Both the position numbers and the translations under genes were made by a program. This document shows positions 15,938-23,639 of a DNA stretch of 64,000 nt, one piece after another. Each line of letters begins with the position of its first letter. Positions within the stretch are counted from its first letter, which is position 1. The notes under the pieces were generated by a model. The model did not search any database. It saw only the letters and a program-made list of their open reading frames with translations, and was not told the DNA's origin. The stretch is from Rhodoplanes sp. (GTDB lineage Bacteria > Pseudomonadota > Alphaproteobacteria > Rhizobiales > Xanthobacteraceae): the NCBI RefSeq assembly GCF_013377085.1, contig NZ_JACAAX010000016.1, positions 1 through 64,000 on the forward strand. Reading direction: 5' to 3'.

Positions 15938-16333
15938 TCAGAGGATGCGTGAGACGCGAGCCAGCAGCATCGCGCTCGTGAGGCCTGCGACCGTGAAAGT
16001 CATGGCCATGCCGGCGACGCGCAGCCGAAAGTCTTCGTTCTGGCGCGACAGCCCGTAGGCGTGGATGGAGCGGCCGATCAGCAGGGCGAGGCAAAGCAGG
16101 TGGATCGACCATCCGGGGAAACCCTGCATCTCGGCGAAGGCGAGCAGCAGCAGCGCGAGCGGTACGTACTCGGCGAAGTTCCCGTGCACCCGGACGGCGC
16201 GTTCGAGCTCGGCATTGCGGCTGGTTCCGACCGGCACCCGGGTGCTCCGCCGCAGCCGAATCACCCGCACCGAGAGCGCGATGAAGATCAAAGCAAGGAT
16301 CGCCGCATAGCCGGGCACGATCGTCGGAACCAT
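15938..16333 (-). CDS. MAPEG family membrane protein
   Basis: 131 aa. Four-helix integral membrane protein of the MAPEG superfamily (membrane-associated proteins in eicosanoid and glutathione metabolism). Seen: hydrophobic helix 1, then the hallmark segment ELERAVRVHGNFAEYVPLAL, and two further hydrophobic helices. Bacterial members are mostly uncharacterised; some have glutathione transferase or peroxidase activity. The gene precedes the SDR by 16 bp. Confidence 0.85.
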   Translation of the reverse strand: MVPTIVPGYAAILALIFIALSVRVIRLRRSTRVPVGTSRNAELERAVRVHGNFAEYVPLALLLLAFAEMQGFPGWSIHLLCLALLIGRSIHAYGLSRQNEDFRLRVAGMAMTFTVAGLTSAMLLARVSRIL

Positions 16334-16453
16334 GGCCGTCTCCGTGGTGTGTCACGGCGCGGGCGTGGCCCGCGCGTCCGCCGTCCATGCGGAACACCAG
16401 CATGGCGCGGCGATCGCCGTGTGTCATCGCACCATTCGGCCGCCGGGTAGCAC

Positions 16454-16487
16454 TGCCTTCACCTCTACCCAGCGGGGAGAGGTGAAG
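16454..16487. repeat. CTCTCCCC-type hairpin (family B)
   Basis: CTTCACCTCTACCCAGCGGGGAGAGGTGAAG: imperfect 12-bp stem just downstream of the histidinol dehydrogenase homologue's stop codon, separating it from the MAPEG gene. Confidence 0.65.
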
Positions 16488-16503
16488 CGGAAGCGGGCGT
16501 AGA

Positions 16504-17811
16504 TCACTCCGCCGCCTCGCCGTAGGGGACGTTGCGGTGGCCGTAGCGGCGCACGCGGACATTCGCCTGCTCGGCGTGGGCCACGAAACCCTCCAGCATG
16601 CACAGCCGCGAGGCGTACTCGCCGACCATGGCCGAGGCCTCGTCGGTCAGAACCTTCTGGTACGTGCAGGTCTTGATGAACTTGCCCACCCACAGGCCGC
16701 CGGTGTAACGCGCCGCCTTCTTGGTCGGCAGCGTGTGGTTGGTGCCGATCACCTTGTCGCCATAGGCGACGTTCGTGCGCGGCCCCAGGAAGAGGGACCC
16801 GTAGTTCTTCATGTTGTTCAGGAAGAAGTCCGGGTCGCGGGTCATCACCTGGACGTGCTCGGAGGCGACGCGGTCGGCCTCCGTCACCATCTCCTCGTAG
16901 GAGTCGCAGATGATCACCTCGCCGTATCCGGCCCACGCCCTGCCGGCGAGCTCGGCGGTCGGCAGGATTTTCAGCAGCCGCTCGATCTCGCCCATGGTGT
17001 CGCGCGCGAGCTTTTCCGAGTTGGTGATCAGCACGGCCGGCGAGTTCGGCCCGTGCTCGGCCTGGCCCAGAAGGTCGGTCGCGCAGATCTCGCCGTCGAC
17101 CGTGTCGTCGGCGATGATCAGGGTCTCGGTCGGCCCGGCCAGAAGGTCGATGCCGACGCGGCCGAAGAGCTGGCGCTTGGCCTCCGCCACGAAGGCGTTG
17201 CCGGGGCCGACGATCATGTCGACGGGCGCGACCGTCTCGGTGCCGAGCGCCATGGCGGCCACCGCCTGCACGCCGCCGAGCACGAAAATCTCGTCGGCGC
17301 CGCCGAAATGCATGGCCGCGACGATGGCCGGATGCGGCCCGCCCTTGAACGGCGGCGCGCAGGCGGTGATGCGCCGCACGCCGGCCACCTTGGCCGTGAC
17401 GATCGACATGTGGGCGGAAGCGACCATCGGGTAGCGGCCGCCCGGCACGTAGCAGCCGATGCTGTCGACCGGGATGTGGCGGTGGCCGAGGATCACACCG
17501 GGCAGCGTCTCGACCTCGAGATCCGTCATGGTGTCGCGCTGCTTCCGGGCGAAGTTGCGCACCTGAGCTTGAGCAAACTTGACGTCCTCGAGGTCGCGCT
17601 TCGGCACCTGCGCGATGGCGCGCTCGATCTCCTGCGGGCTCAGCTTGAAGCTCTCCGGTGCCCAGCCGTCGAACCTCTCCGAAAGCTCGCGCACCGCCAC
17701 GTCGCGCCGCTCCTCGACGTCGGCGAGGATGTGTTCCACGGTCTTGCGGACCTGATCGTCCGCCGCCTTGATGGCGCTCGCGTCCATGCCGCGCTTGAGA
17801 TAACGGGCCAT
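16504..17811 (-). CDS. histidinol dehydrogenase-family enzyme, probably not histidine biosynthesis (HpsN-like)
   Basis: 435 aa Zn- and NAD-dependent alcohol-to-acid dehydrogenase. Seen: the HisD core [42 protein letters not shown], zinc/catalytic segments QAEHGP and ASEHVQV, and the C-terminal [13 protein letters not shown]. All key residues appear present. No other his genes are near; the neighbours are an SDR and MAPEG protein. HisD paralogues in such settings include sulfopropanediol 3-dehydrogenase (HpsN), which often occurs with SDR-type dehydrogenases. The exact substrate is inference. Confidence 0.85.
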   Translation of the reverse strand: MARYLKRGMDASAIKAADDQVRKTVEHILADVEERRDVAVRELSERFDGWAPESFKLSPQEIERAIAQVPKRDLEDVKFAQAQVRNFARKQRDTMTDLEVETLPGVILGHRHIPVDSIGCYVPGGRYPMVASAHMSIVTAKVAGVRRITACAPPFKGGPHPAIVAAMHFGGADEIFVLGGVQAVAAMALGTETVAPVDMIVGPGNAFVAEAKRQLFGRVGIDLLAGPTETLIIADDTVDGEICATDLLGQAEHGPNSPAVLITNSEKLARDTMGEIERLLKILPTAELAGRAWAGYGEVIICDSYEEMVTEADRVASEHVQVMTRDPDFFLNNMKNYGSLFLGPRTNVAYGDKVIGTNHTLPTKKAARYTGGLWVGKFIKTCTYQKVLTDEASAMVGEYASRLCMLEGFVAHAEQANVRVRRYGHRNVPYGEAAE

Positions 17812-17866
17812 GATCGGCCTCCCATTGTGGCGTCGTTGTTGGTTATGCAGTCCCTGCTCTCGGCGT

Positions 17867-17970
17867 CGTCATTCCGGAAGCCGGCCGAAGGTCGGCTGTC
17901 CGGAATCCATAACCCCGGTCTGTGTGTATGGATTCCGGGCTCGCCGCTGCGCGGCGCCCCGGAATGACGG
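17867..17970. repeat. mosaic palindromic intergenic element, family A copy 4
   Basis: CGTCATTCCGGAAGCCGGCC...GGCTGTCCGGAATCCATAACCCC, a short spacer, then TATGGATTCCGGGCTCGCCG...CCCCGGAATGACGG. Sits upstream of the histidinol dehydrogenase homologue start and downstream of the cyclase-family stop. Confidence 0.8.
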
Positions 17971-17991
17971 GACTCTGATCGTGGCTTTTAT

Positions 17992-18945
17992 TTATTTGAC
18001 CGCCTGCGGGTTGATCGGCGAGCCGGTGCCGCCCGTGATGATCAGGGGCGGGCCGCAGAAGAAGAACTCGTAGACGCCGTCGTCGGCGCAGTCGGCGGCC
18101 AGATCCTTGAGATAGAACATCTCGCCCATGCACAGGCCCATGGCCGGGATCACCACCCAGTGCCAGGGCTGGTTGGCCTCGTCGGTCTCGTTCGGCCGCA
18201 CCTCGACGCCCCAGGTGTCGGAGCAGATTGCCGCGATCTGGTGCTCCTGGCACCAGTAGCAGTTCTCGAACCGCACGCCGGGCGCGTCGCCGCCGGCAAA
18301 GCCGCCCCACTGACCTTCGCTGAGGCAGCGCTCCATCTGGCCAGTGCGGACGATGACGAAGTCACCCTTGCGGATCTCGACGTTCTGGGCGCGGGCGCAT
18401 TTGTTCAGCTCGTCGTTGGAGATCGCCTCGCCGTCCTTGAGCCAGTCGACGCCGCGGAACCGGGCGATGTCCAGGAGCACGCCGCGGCCGACCATCTTGT
18501 TCTTCGAATGCTCGATGCCGAGCACGGCGAGGCCGCGCGAATCGATCAGCTTGGCGTCGTGGCCGTTATAGGCCTTGTCCTCGTAGAAGACGTGGCCGAG
18601 CGCATCCCAGTGGGTGGCGCCCTGGACGCACAGATTGAGCGTGTCGTCGGCGTAGCGGATCTTGTTCCAGTCCTGCTGGCCGGCCACCGCGTCGGTGCCG
18701 GTCGCCAGCATCTGGTGGATCGGGTTGAAGCGGCCGCCGAACAGGCCGGTCTGCGGGCCGTTGCGGTCGAGCGGGATGCCGAGCGCGAAGGTCTTGCCGG
18801 CCCGGATCAGCGAGGCGGCGTTGACGATGTCCTCCGGCGAGACGTGGTTGAGGGTGCCGATCTGGTCGTCCTTGCCCCAGCGTCCCCAGTTGCTCAGTTT
18901 TTGCGAAGCTTCGGCGATCGCCTGCTTGCCGACTTTGATGTTCAT
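17992..18945 (-). CDS. cyclase family protein (kynurenine formamidase-like metal hydrolase)
   Basis: 317 aa. PF04199 family: Mn/Zn-dependent hydrolases such as arylformamidase and isatin hydrolase, opening amide bonds or rings. Seen: the metal-binding block GATHWDALGHVFYEDKAYNG (HxGTHxDxxxH type, with Ala for the Gly before Thr) around residue 100, and downstream conserved segments RGVLLDIAR and GDFVIVRTGQ. The protein is longer than kynurenine formamidase (about 210 aa), matching the longer PF04199 branch. ATG 18945 is chosen from the conserved MNIKVGKQAI start. Substrate unknown. Confidence 0.82.
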   Translation of the reverse strand: MNIKVGKQAIAEASQKLSNWGRWGKDDQIGTLNHVSPEDIVNAASLIRAGKTFALGIPLDRNGPQTGLFGGRFNPIHQMLATGTDAVAGQQDWNKIRYADDTLNLCVQGATHWDALGHVFYEDKAYNGHDAKLIDSRGLAVLGIEHSKNKMVGRGVLLDIARFRGVDWLKDGEAISNDELNKCARAQNVEIRKGDFVIVRTGQMERCLSEGQWGGFAGGDAPGVRFENCYWCQEHQIAAICSDTWGVEVRPNETDEANQPWHWVVIPAMGLCMGEMFYLKDLAADCADDGVYEFFFCGPPLIITGGTGSPINPQAVK

Positions 18946-19107
18946 CGGTTTGTCCTTGGTGTCGTCGTGACGGGCGGCCGAATGACGCCGCACCGCCGTC
19001 GGCGCCCGTGCGGGCGCTCCCCGTTCAGAATGTCGATATTGGCGCGGTCCTGGCCGCCCGTCTACGGATGGAAACGGGCTAATCGCTGGTCGTTCGCGGC
19101 CGGCGAC

Positions 19108-19146
19108 GGCGTTCGGCCGCCGGGCGGGGCGCCGCGGCCGAACGCC
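19108..19146. repeat. 13-bp perfect inverted repeat
   Basis: GGCGTTCGGCCGC (19108-19120), a 13-base GC-only loop, then GCGGCCGAACGCC (19134-19146). Unlike the family A-E elements, I saw no second copy in the window. It lacks a T-run, so it could be an operator-like site, an RNA processing structure or a terminator needing a factor. Confidence 0.75.
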
Positions 19147-19175
19147 GCGGAGGGGAGAGGGCGAGACGTCCCTCC

Positions 19176-19221
19176 GTCGTTCCGGTGCGGCCCGCAGGGC
19201 CGAGCCCGGAACCCAACCCCG
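19176..19221. repeat. partial mosaic palindromic element, family A copy 5
   Basis: Only the first hairpin module is present: CGTTCCGGTGCGGCCCGCAG...GAGCCCGGAACCCAACCCC. The second module is absent, showing that modules can occur singly. Confidence 0.65.
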
Positions 19222-19284
19222 GTGTCTCGAGGGTAATCTGCACAGGGGCGGTGGATTGACGGAGCCGGTAAGGCGAACTCCGAC

Positions 19285-20202
19285 CTACCCGGCCGTCGTC
19301 CCGACGATCCCCCGCACGATGTCGATGGCGCGGCGCAGCAGCGTCTCGGACGCCTCGGCGGTGCGGAAGGCGGCGTGCGACGTGAGCGTCACGTTGTCGA
19401 GCTGCGTCAGCGGGTGGTCGGCCTTCAGCGGCTCGGCATGGAAGACGTCAAGCCCGGCGTGGCGCAGTCGGCCGCTGGTCAGCGCGTCGAGCAGTGCCGC
19501 CTCGTCGACCAGGGCGCCGCGCGCCGTGTTGACCAGGATGGCGCCGGGCTTCATCAGGCCCAGGCGACGGGCATCGACGAGGCCGCGGGTCTCGTCGTTG
19601 AGGACGAGATTGAGCGACACCACGTCGGCGCTCGCGAGAAGCTCGTCGAGGCCGACCATCGGCACGCCGGCGTCGGGCCGCGGCGTCCGGTTCCAGGCGA
19701 TGACCTTCATCCCCAGTCCCGAGGCGATGCGGGCGACCTCGCGGCCGATGCCGCCCAGGCCGACGATGCCGAGCGTCTTGCCGAGGAGCTGCATGCCTTC
19801 GAGCGGCTTCCAGATGCCGGCCCGGACGGTGCGGTCCATGCGGGCGACGTCGCGGGCGCAGGCGAACATCAGGGCGACGGTGTGCTCGGCGACCGCGGTG
19901 TCGCCATAGCCCTTGATGGTATGGACCGTGACGCCGAGCCCGGCGAGAGCGGGAACGTCCATGTAGCTGGCCGCGCCGGTGCCGAGAAAGACGATGTGAC
20001 GCAGGTCCGGGCAGGCGGCGACCTGCTCGGTCGGCATGTAGGAATGGTCGTCCAGGCAGATGGCGCAGCCGGCCAGGAGCCGCGGCAGGTCCGCCGTCCC
20101 GAACGGGATGGTGTTGACGCCGATCGGCGGGTCGTCGGGGCGGTGCACCCGGGCAAAGACGGGCTCGAGCTGGTGATTGCAGTCGATGAACAGGGCTTTC
20201 AT
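19285..20202 (-). CDS. D-2-hydroxyacid dehydrogenase (NAD-dependent), third of three
   Basis: 305 aa. Seen: Rossmann motif IVGLGGIGREVARIA, catalytic Arg in NTARGALVDEAAL, and Glu in LDVFHAEPL. The active-site His position reads LTSHAAFRTAEA, with Ser for the usual Pro before His. It is divergent from the FAH-family gene over 224 bp. Likely acts on a small D-2-hydroxyacid such as glycerate or lactate, or on a ring-cleavage intermediate. Confidence 0.86.
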   Translation of the reverse strand: MKALFIDCNHQLEPVFARVHRPDDPPIGVNTIPFGTADLPRLLAGCAICLDDHSYMPTEQVAACPDLRHIVFLGTGAASYMDVPALAGLGVTVHTIKGYGDTAVAEHTVALMFACARDVARMDRTVRAGIWKPLEGMQLLGKTLGIVGLGGIGREVARIASGLGMKVIAWNRTPRPDAGVPMVGLDELLASADVVSLNLVLNDETRGLVDARRLGLMKPGAILVNTARGALVDEAALLDALTSGRLRHAGLDVFHAEPLKADHPLTQLDNVTLTSHAAFRTAEASETLLRRAIDIVRGIVGTTAG

Positions 20203-20426
20203 GGGGGCGGCCGGCGGCTCCGGGTTAAGCGGGCAGGGTGCCGGTTCATAGCGCGATCGGATCGCTTTTCGAAGGGGTTGCGAAGGGGTTGCGGCGAATG
20301 GGCCGGTCCGGCCGGGGCCCCGGCCGGGCCGGTGCGGCGAAATCGAAGGGGGCGGCCGTCCCCCGCCGCCTTGCGCCGGAGCGGGGACCGGTGTTGTGTG
20401 CGACCGACGATTCGGGGGGACGGGGC

Positions 20427-21287
20427 ATGCGACTCGCGAGCTATGTCACGCACGGCCGGTCCGGGTTCGGTGCGGTGGTCGGAAACGGGGTGGTCGACAT
20501 GCGGCTTCGCATGGGACCGCGCTTCCCGACGCTTCTCGACGTGCTGCGCGAGGGGGCGCTGGACGAGCTGCGGGCCGGCGCCTCGGGCGTGCGGCCCGAC
20601 TATCCGCTGAGCGAGATCCGCTTCCTACCGCCGGTGGTCGGGCCGGAAAAGATCATCTGCGTCGGCATCAACTATTCGGGCCGGCCCGGCGAGTACCAGG
20701 ACCCGGCCGAGGATTCGAAGTTCCCCAACCTGTTCTTCCGCACCCCGGGGTCGCTGGTCGGCCACCTGCAGCCGCTGGTGCGGCCGCGCGAATCCGATCA
20801 GCTCGACTACGAGGGCGAGATCGCCTTGGTGATCGGTCGCACCGGGCGGCGGATCCCGCGCGAGACGGCGCTCGACCATGTCGCCGGCTATACGCTGTGC
20901 AACGAGGGCACGGTGCGCGATTGGCTGCGCCACGGCTCGCGCAACATCACGCCGGGCAAGAATTTCGACGCCTCGGGGAGTCTCGGCCCGTGGATCGTCA
21001 CGGCCGACGAGATCGACGGCCGGGAGCCGCTGCGCCTCACCACGCGGGTGAACGGCGAGCTGCGCCAGGACGCCACCACGGCCGCCATGATCTTCGGCTT
21101 CGCCGAGCTGATCGCCTATGTCAGCATCTTCGCGACACTGATGCCCGGCGACGTCATCGTCACCGGCACGCCGGTCGGGGCGGGGGCGCGGTTCGAGCCG
21201 CCGCGCTGGCTGGAGCCGGGCGACGTGGTCGAGGTCGCGGTCCCCGAGATCGGCGTCCTGCGCAACGAGGTGATCGACGAACCATGA
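20427..21287 (+). CDS. fumarylacetoacetate hydrolase family protein
   Basis: 286 aa. Mg/Mn-dependent C-C hydrolase or tautomerase of the FAH superfamily (2-hydroxyhepta-2,4-diene-1,7-dioate isomerase, acylpyruvase types). Seen: KIICVGINYSGRP opening the catalytic domain, metal ligands in DYEGEIALVIGR, AGYTLCNEGTVRDW, KNFDASGSLGPW and TGTPVGAGARFEPPRWL. ATG 20427 follows a GGGGGGA run; the longer frame to 20238 has no family match. Overlaps aroE by four bases (ATGA), showing translational coupling. With the MaiA-like protein upstream it suggests maleylpyruvate/fumarylpyruvate-type chemistry. Confidence 0.88.
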   Translation: MRLASYVTHGRSGFGAVVGNGVVDMRLRMGPRFPTLLDVLREGALDELRAGASGVRPDYPLSEIRFLPPVVGPEKIICVGINYSGRPGEYQDPAEDSKFPNLFFRTPGSLVGHLQPLVRPRESDQLDYEGEIALVIGRTGRRIPRETALDHVAGYTLCNEGTVRDWLRHGSRNITPGKNFDASGSLGPWIVTADEIDGREPLRLTTRVNGELRQDATTAAMIFGFAELIAYVSIFATLMPGDVIVTGTPVGAGARFEPPRWLEPGDVVEVAVPEIGVLRNEVIDEP

Positions 21288-22141
21288 CGGATGCCACGTC
21301 TGGCATGCGGGCAGCCTGCGTCATCGGCTGGCCCGCGGCGCATTCCCGCTCACCTCTGATCCACCGCCATTGGCTCGCGACCTACGGGATCGCCGGCGAC
21401 TACCGCATCGAGGCGGTGCCGGCCGCCGAGCTCGAGGATTTCCTGTCCGGGCTCGCGGAGCGCGGCTATGTGGGCGCCAACATCACGCTGCCCCACAAGG
21501 AGGCCGTGCTCGCCCTGACGATGCCGGACGAGCGCGCCCGCAAGATCGGGGCCGCCAATACGCTGTGGCTCGACGGCACCAGGCTGCGGGCGACCAACAC
21601 GGACGCCGAGGGCTTCATCGCCAATCTCGACGCCTCGGCGCCCAATTGGGACCGCGGCATCGAGACGGCGCTGGTGCTCGGCGCCGGCGGCTCGGCCCGC
21701 GCCGTCGTCTACGGCCTGATCGACCGCGGCGTGTCGCGCATCTATGTCGCCAACCGCACGCCCGGCCGGGCCGAGACGATCGCCAACCGGTTCGGCTCGG
21801 CGGTCCACCCGATCCGCTGGGAGGAGGCGCGCGGCCTGTTCGGCGCCACCCAGCTCCTGGTCAACACCACGACGCTCGGCATGGTCGGCCAGCCGGCGCT
21901 CGACTTCGGGCTCGGCCGGCTGGCGGCCAATGCGGTGGTCGCCGACCTCGTCTATGCGCCGCTGGAGACGACGCTGCTCGCGGCCGCGCGCGAGCGCGGC
22001 CTGCGCCGCGCCGACGGCCTCGGCATGCTGCTGCATCAGGCGGTGCGCGGCTTCGCGCTGTGGTTCGGCGTCACGCCGGAGGTGACGCCGGAGCTGCGCA
22101 AGCTGGTCGAGACGGACCTCTTGGCGCCCGCCAAGGTCTAG
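21284..22141 (+). CDS. aroE: shikimate/quinate dehydrogenase
   Basis: 285 aa. NADP(H)- or NAD(H)-dependent reduction of 3-dehydroshikimate, or the reverse in quinate/shikimate use. Seen: substrate site SRSPLIH, catalytic Lys in NITLPHKEAV, NTDAEGF with the catalytic Asp, cofactor motif GAGGSARAV, and GMLLHQA near the C-terminus. ATGA overlap with the FAH-family gene rather than linkage to other aro genes suggests a catabolic or accessory paralogue, but a biosynthetic role cannot be excluded. Confidence 0.88.
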   Translation: MTDATSGMRAACVIGWPAAHSRSPLIHRHWLATYGIAGDYRIEAVPAAELEDFLSGLAERGYVGANITLPHKEAVLALTMPDERARKIGAANTLWLDGTRLRATNTDAEGFIANLDASAPNWDRGIETALVLGAGGSARAVVYGLIDRGVSRIYVANRTPGRAETIANRFGSAVHPIRWEEARGLFGATQLLVNTTTLGMVGQPALDFGLGRLAANAVVADLVYAPLETTLLAAARERGLRRADGLGMLLHQAVRGFALWFGVTPEVTPELRKLVETDLLAPAKV

Positions 22142-22269
22142 GCCGACGGCGATATCCTGGTCATCCCGGGGGGTGCGGGCGTCAGTCAGCGGGCCCGGAG
22201 TGACGGCGAGTTGCGGCCGCACGGCCGATCCGCCATCCTGCACGCCCCGCACCGCAGGAGCCCACCCCC

Positions 22270-22896
22270 ATGGCATCCCTCGTCAAGACGCTCGCCGGCG
22301 CCGCATTCGCCGCCGTTCTGGCCGGCACGGCTTTCGCCCAGTCGGCGCAGCCGGCCGCCCAGACGGCGCGCATCCGCGGCCAGATCACGGCCGTCGACGG
22401 CAAGACCCTGACCATCCGCACCCGCGAGGGCGGCACCGCGTCGGTCGATCTCGCCGACGACGCCCGGGTGATGGCGCTGGAGAAGGCCTCGATCGCCGAC
22501 GTCAAGCCGGGGCGCTACATCGGCGTGACGGCGATGCCGCAGCCTGACGGCCGCCAGCGGGCGATCGCCATCCACATCTTCACCGAGCAGCAGCGCGGTG
22601 TGGGAGAGGGTCATCGCCCCTGGGATCTCAAGCCCGACAGCACCATGACCAACGCCGCCGTCGACACCGTGCTGGCGGAAGGCAAGGACGGCGAGCTTCT
22701 CACGGTCAAGTACAAGGACGGCGAGAAGACCATCGTGGTGCCGCCCGACACGCCGGTGGTCGCCTATGCGCCGGGCCGGCGCGACGAGGTGAAGCCGGGC
22801 GCCGAGATCATCATCTCGGCCGCCACCCTGCAGCCGGACGGTCGCTGGCGGGCCCCCGCCATCAATGTCGGCCGTGGCGTCACCCCGCCGATGTGA
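22270..22896 (+). CDS. secreted protein with internally duplicated domain, unknown function
   Basis: 208 aa. An N-terminal signal peptide (hydrophobic AAFAAVLAGTAFA, cleavage likely after AFAQ) is followed by two similar halves of about 75 residues. The first runs from IRGQITAVDG to QRAIAIHIF and the second from VDTVLAEGKDG to WRAPAINVG. Matching positions include LTIRTREGG/LTVKYKDGE, DVKPGRY/EVKPGAE and MPQPDGRQRA/LQPDGRWRA. This looks like a duplicated small beta-barrel, perhaps DUF5666-like. Periplasmic. A family B hairpin follows. No function is assigned. Confidence 0.75.
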   Translation: MASLVKTLAGAAFAAVLAGTAFAQSAQPAAQTARIRGQITAVDGKTLTIRTREGGTASVDLADDARVMALEKASIADVKPGRYIGVTAMPQPDGRQRAIAIHIFTEQQRGVGEGHRPWDLKPDSTMTNAAVDTVLAEGKDGELLTVKYKDGEKTIVVPPDTPVVAYAPGRRDEVKPGAEIIISAATLQPDGRWRAPAINVGRGVTPPM

Positions 22897-22945
22897 GGCG
22901 ACTTTCTGTTCACGCGAGATGGTCTGTTCTCGATGAGCCGCCGCC

Positions 22946-22970
22946 CACCTCTCCCCGCCGGGGAGAGGTG
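22946..22970. repeat. CTCTCCCC-type hairpin (family B)
   Basis: CACCTCTCCCC-GCC-GGGGAGAGGTG, perfect 11-bp arms with a 3-base loop, followed by AAGCGG. Lies between the convergent duplicated-domain protein and DUF1330 genes. Confidence 0.75.
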
Positions 22971-22999
22971 AAGCGGAGAGCGTCGCAGGTGCTTTGATC

Positions 23000-23302
23000 T
23001 CACTTCGTCGCGTCGCCGGCGTCGACCACGATGGTCTCGACCTCGCCGGCACCGCCGCGGCGGAACTTTGCGGCCGCGTCATATTCGGGCGACTTGAAGC
23101 AGGCGACGCCCTGCTCGAAGGTCGGGAACTCGATCACCACGAAGCGCTGGAACTTCTCCGGCCCTTCCATGATCTGATAACGCCCGCCGCGTGCCAAGAC
23201 CTTGCCGCCGTGCTTCTTGATGATGCCGGGAACGAGGTCGGTGTACTTCTTGTACTCGACCGGATCGTTGATCTTGGAGCGGGCAACCCAGTAGGCGGGC
23301 AT
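23000..23302 (-). CDS. DUF1330 domain protein
   Basis: 100 aa. Small ferredoxin-like alpha/beta fold protein of PF07045 (dimeric alpha/beta barrel group); function unknown. Seen: MPAYWVARSKINDPVEYKKY start, a central GGRYQIMEGPEKFQRFVVIEFP strand pair, and the closing SPEYDAAAKFRRGGA motif typical of the family. ATG 23302 has GGGAGA upstream; the longer frame adds nine residues without match. It is divergent from tctC. Confidence 0.85.
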   Translation of the reverse strand: MPAYWVARSKINDPVEYKKYTDLVPGIIKKHGGKVLARGGRYQIMEGPEKFQRFVVIEFPTFEQGVACFKSPEYDAAAKFRRGGAGEVETIVVDAGDATK

Positions 23303-23639
23303 CGCGGTCTCCCTGGTGGATGAAAGCAATGGCGACGAGGAACGCGGTGGCGACAGAAGCGCGGAGGTTCGGTCGCCGGACCGGCGATGTCAAAAGCCGA
23401 GACCGCATGGGCCGCACGCAGAATTGCATCGCGGCGGCACGCCGCACCGCCCGCACCTGGCATGCAAAGGGCGCCCGCCTCCACCCCGTCGTGCTCGTGT
23501 TCTGTTGACCGCGCCTCCACGCTCGCTACCATGACGGACGAGACGGACCGACCAGCCTCGATGCTGCGCCGCACACCGTCCACGATCAAAACGACCAGAC
23601 GAAAACGGCGGACAACGCCGGTTCAGGGAGGAAGACCAC
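23303..23639. other. divergent intergenic region before the first TTT system
   Basis: 337 bp between the DUF1330 gene and tctC. It contains a candidate sigma-70 promoter at 23505-23532. No other gene, repeat or hairpin stood out; short open frames in it have no recognisable features. Confidence 0.5.
23505..23532 (+). promoter_or_regulatory. candidate sigma-70 promoter for tctCBA
   Basis: TTGACC (23505-23510) as -35, a 16-bp spacer, and TACCAT (23527-23532) as -10. This would place the start near 23539, leaving a leader of about 100 bases before the GTG start of tctC. Confidence 0.35.

Larger units (their letters stand above)
18946..19284. other. intergenic stretch with hairpin and repeat
   Basis: 339 bp between two minus-strand genes. 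It contains a 39-bp perfect-arm hairpin (19108-19146) and a partial family A element (19176-19221). No open frame here shows protein features, and no clear promoter was seen for the cyclase gene. Confidence 0.6.

Noticed and set aside
20396-21283. Fusion of an upstream domain to AroE
   Set aside because: The extension is an out-of-frame reading of the FAH-family gene. The ATGA overlap at 21284 gives the real start.
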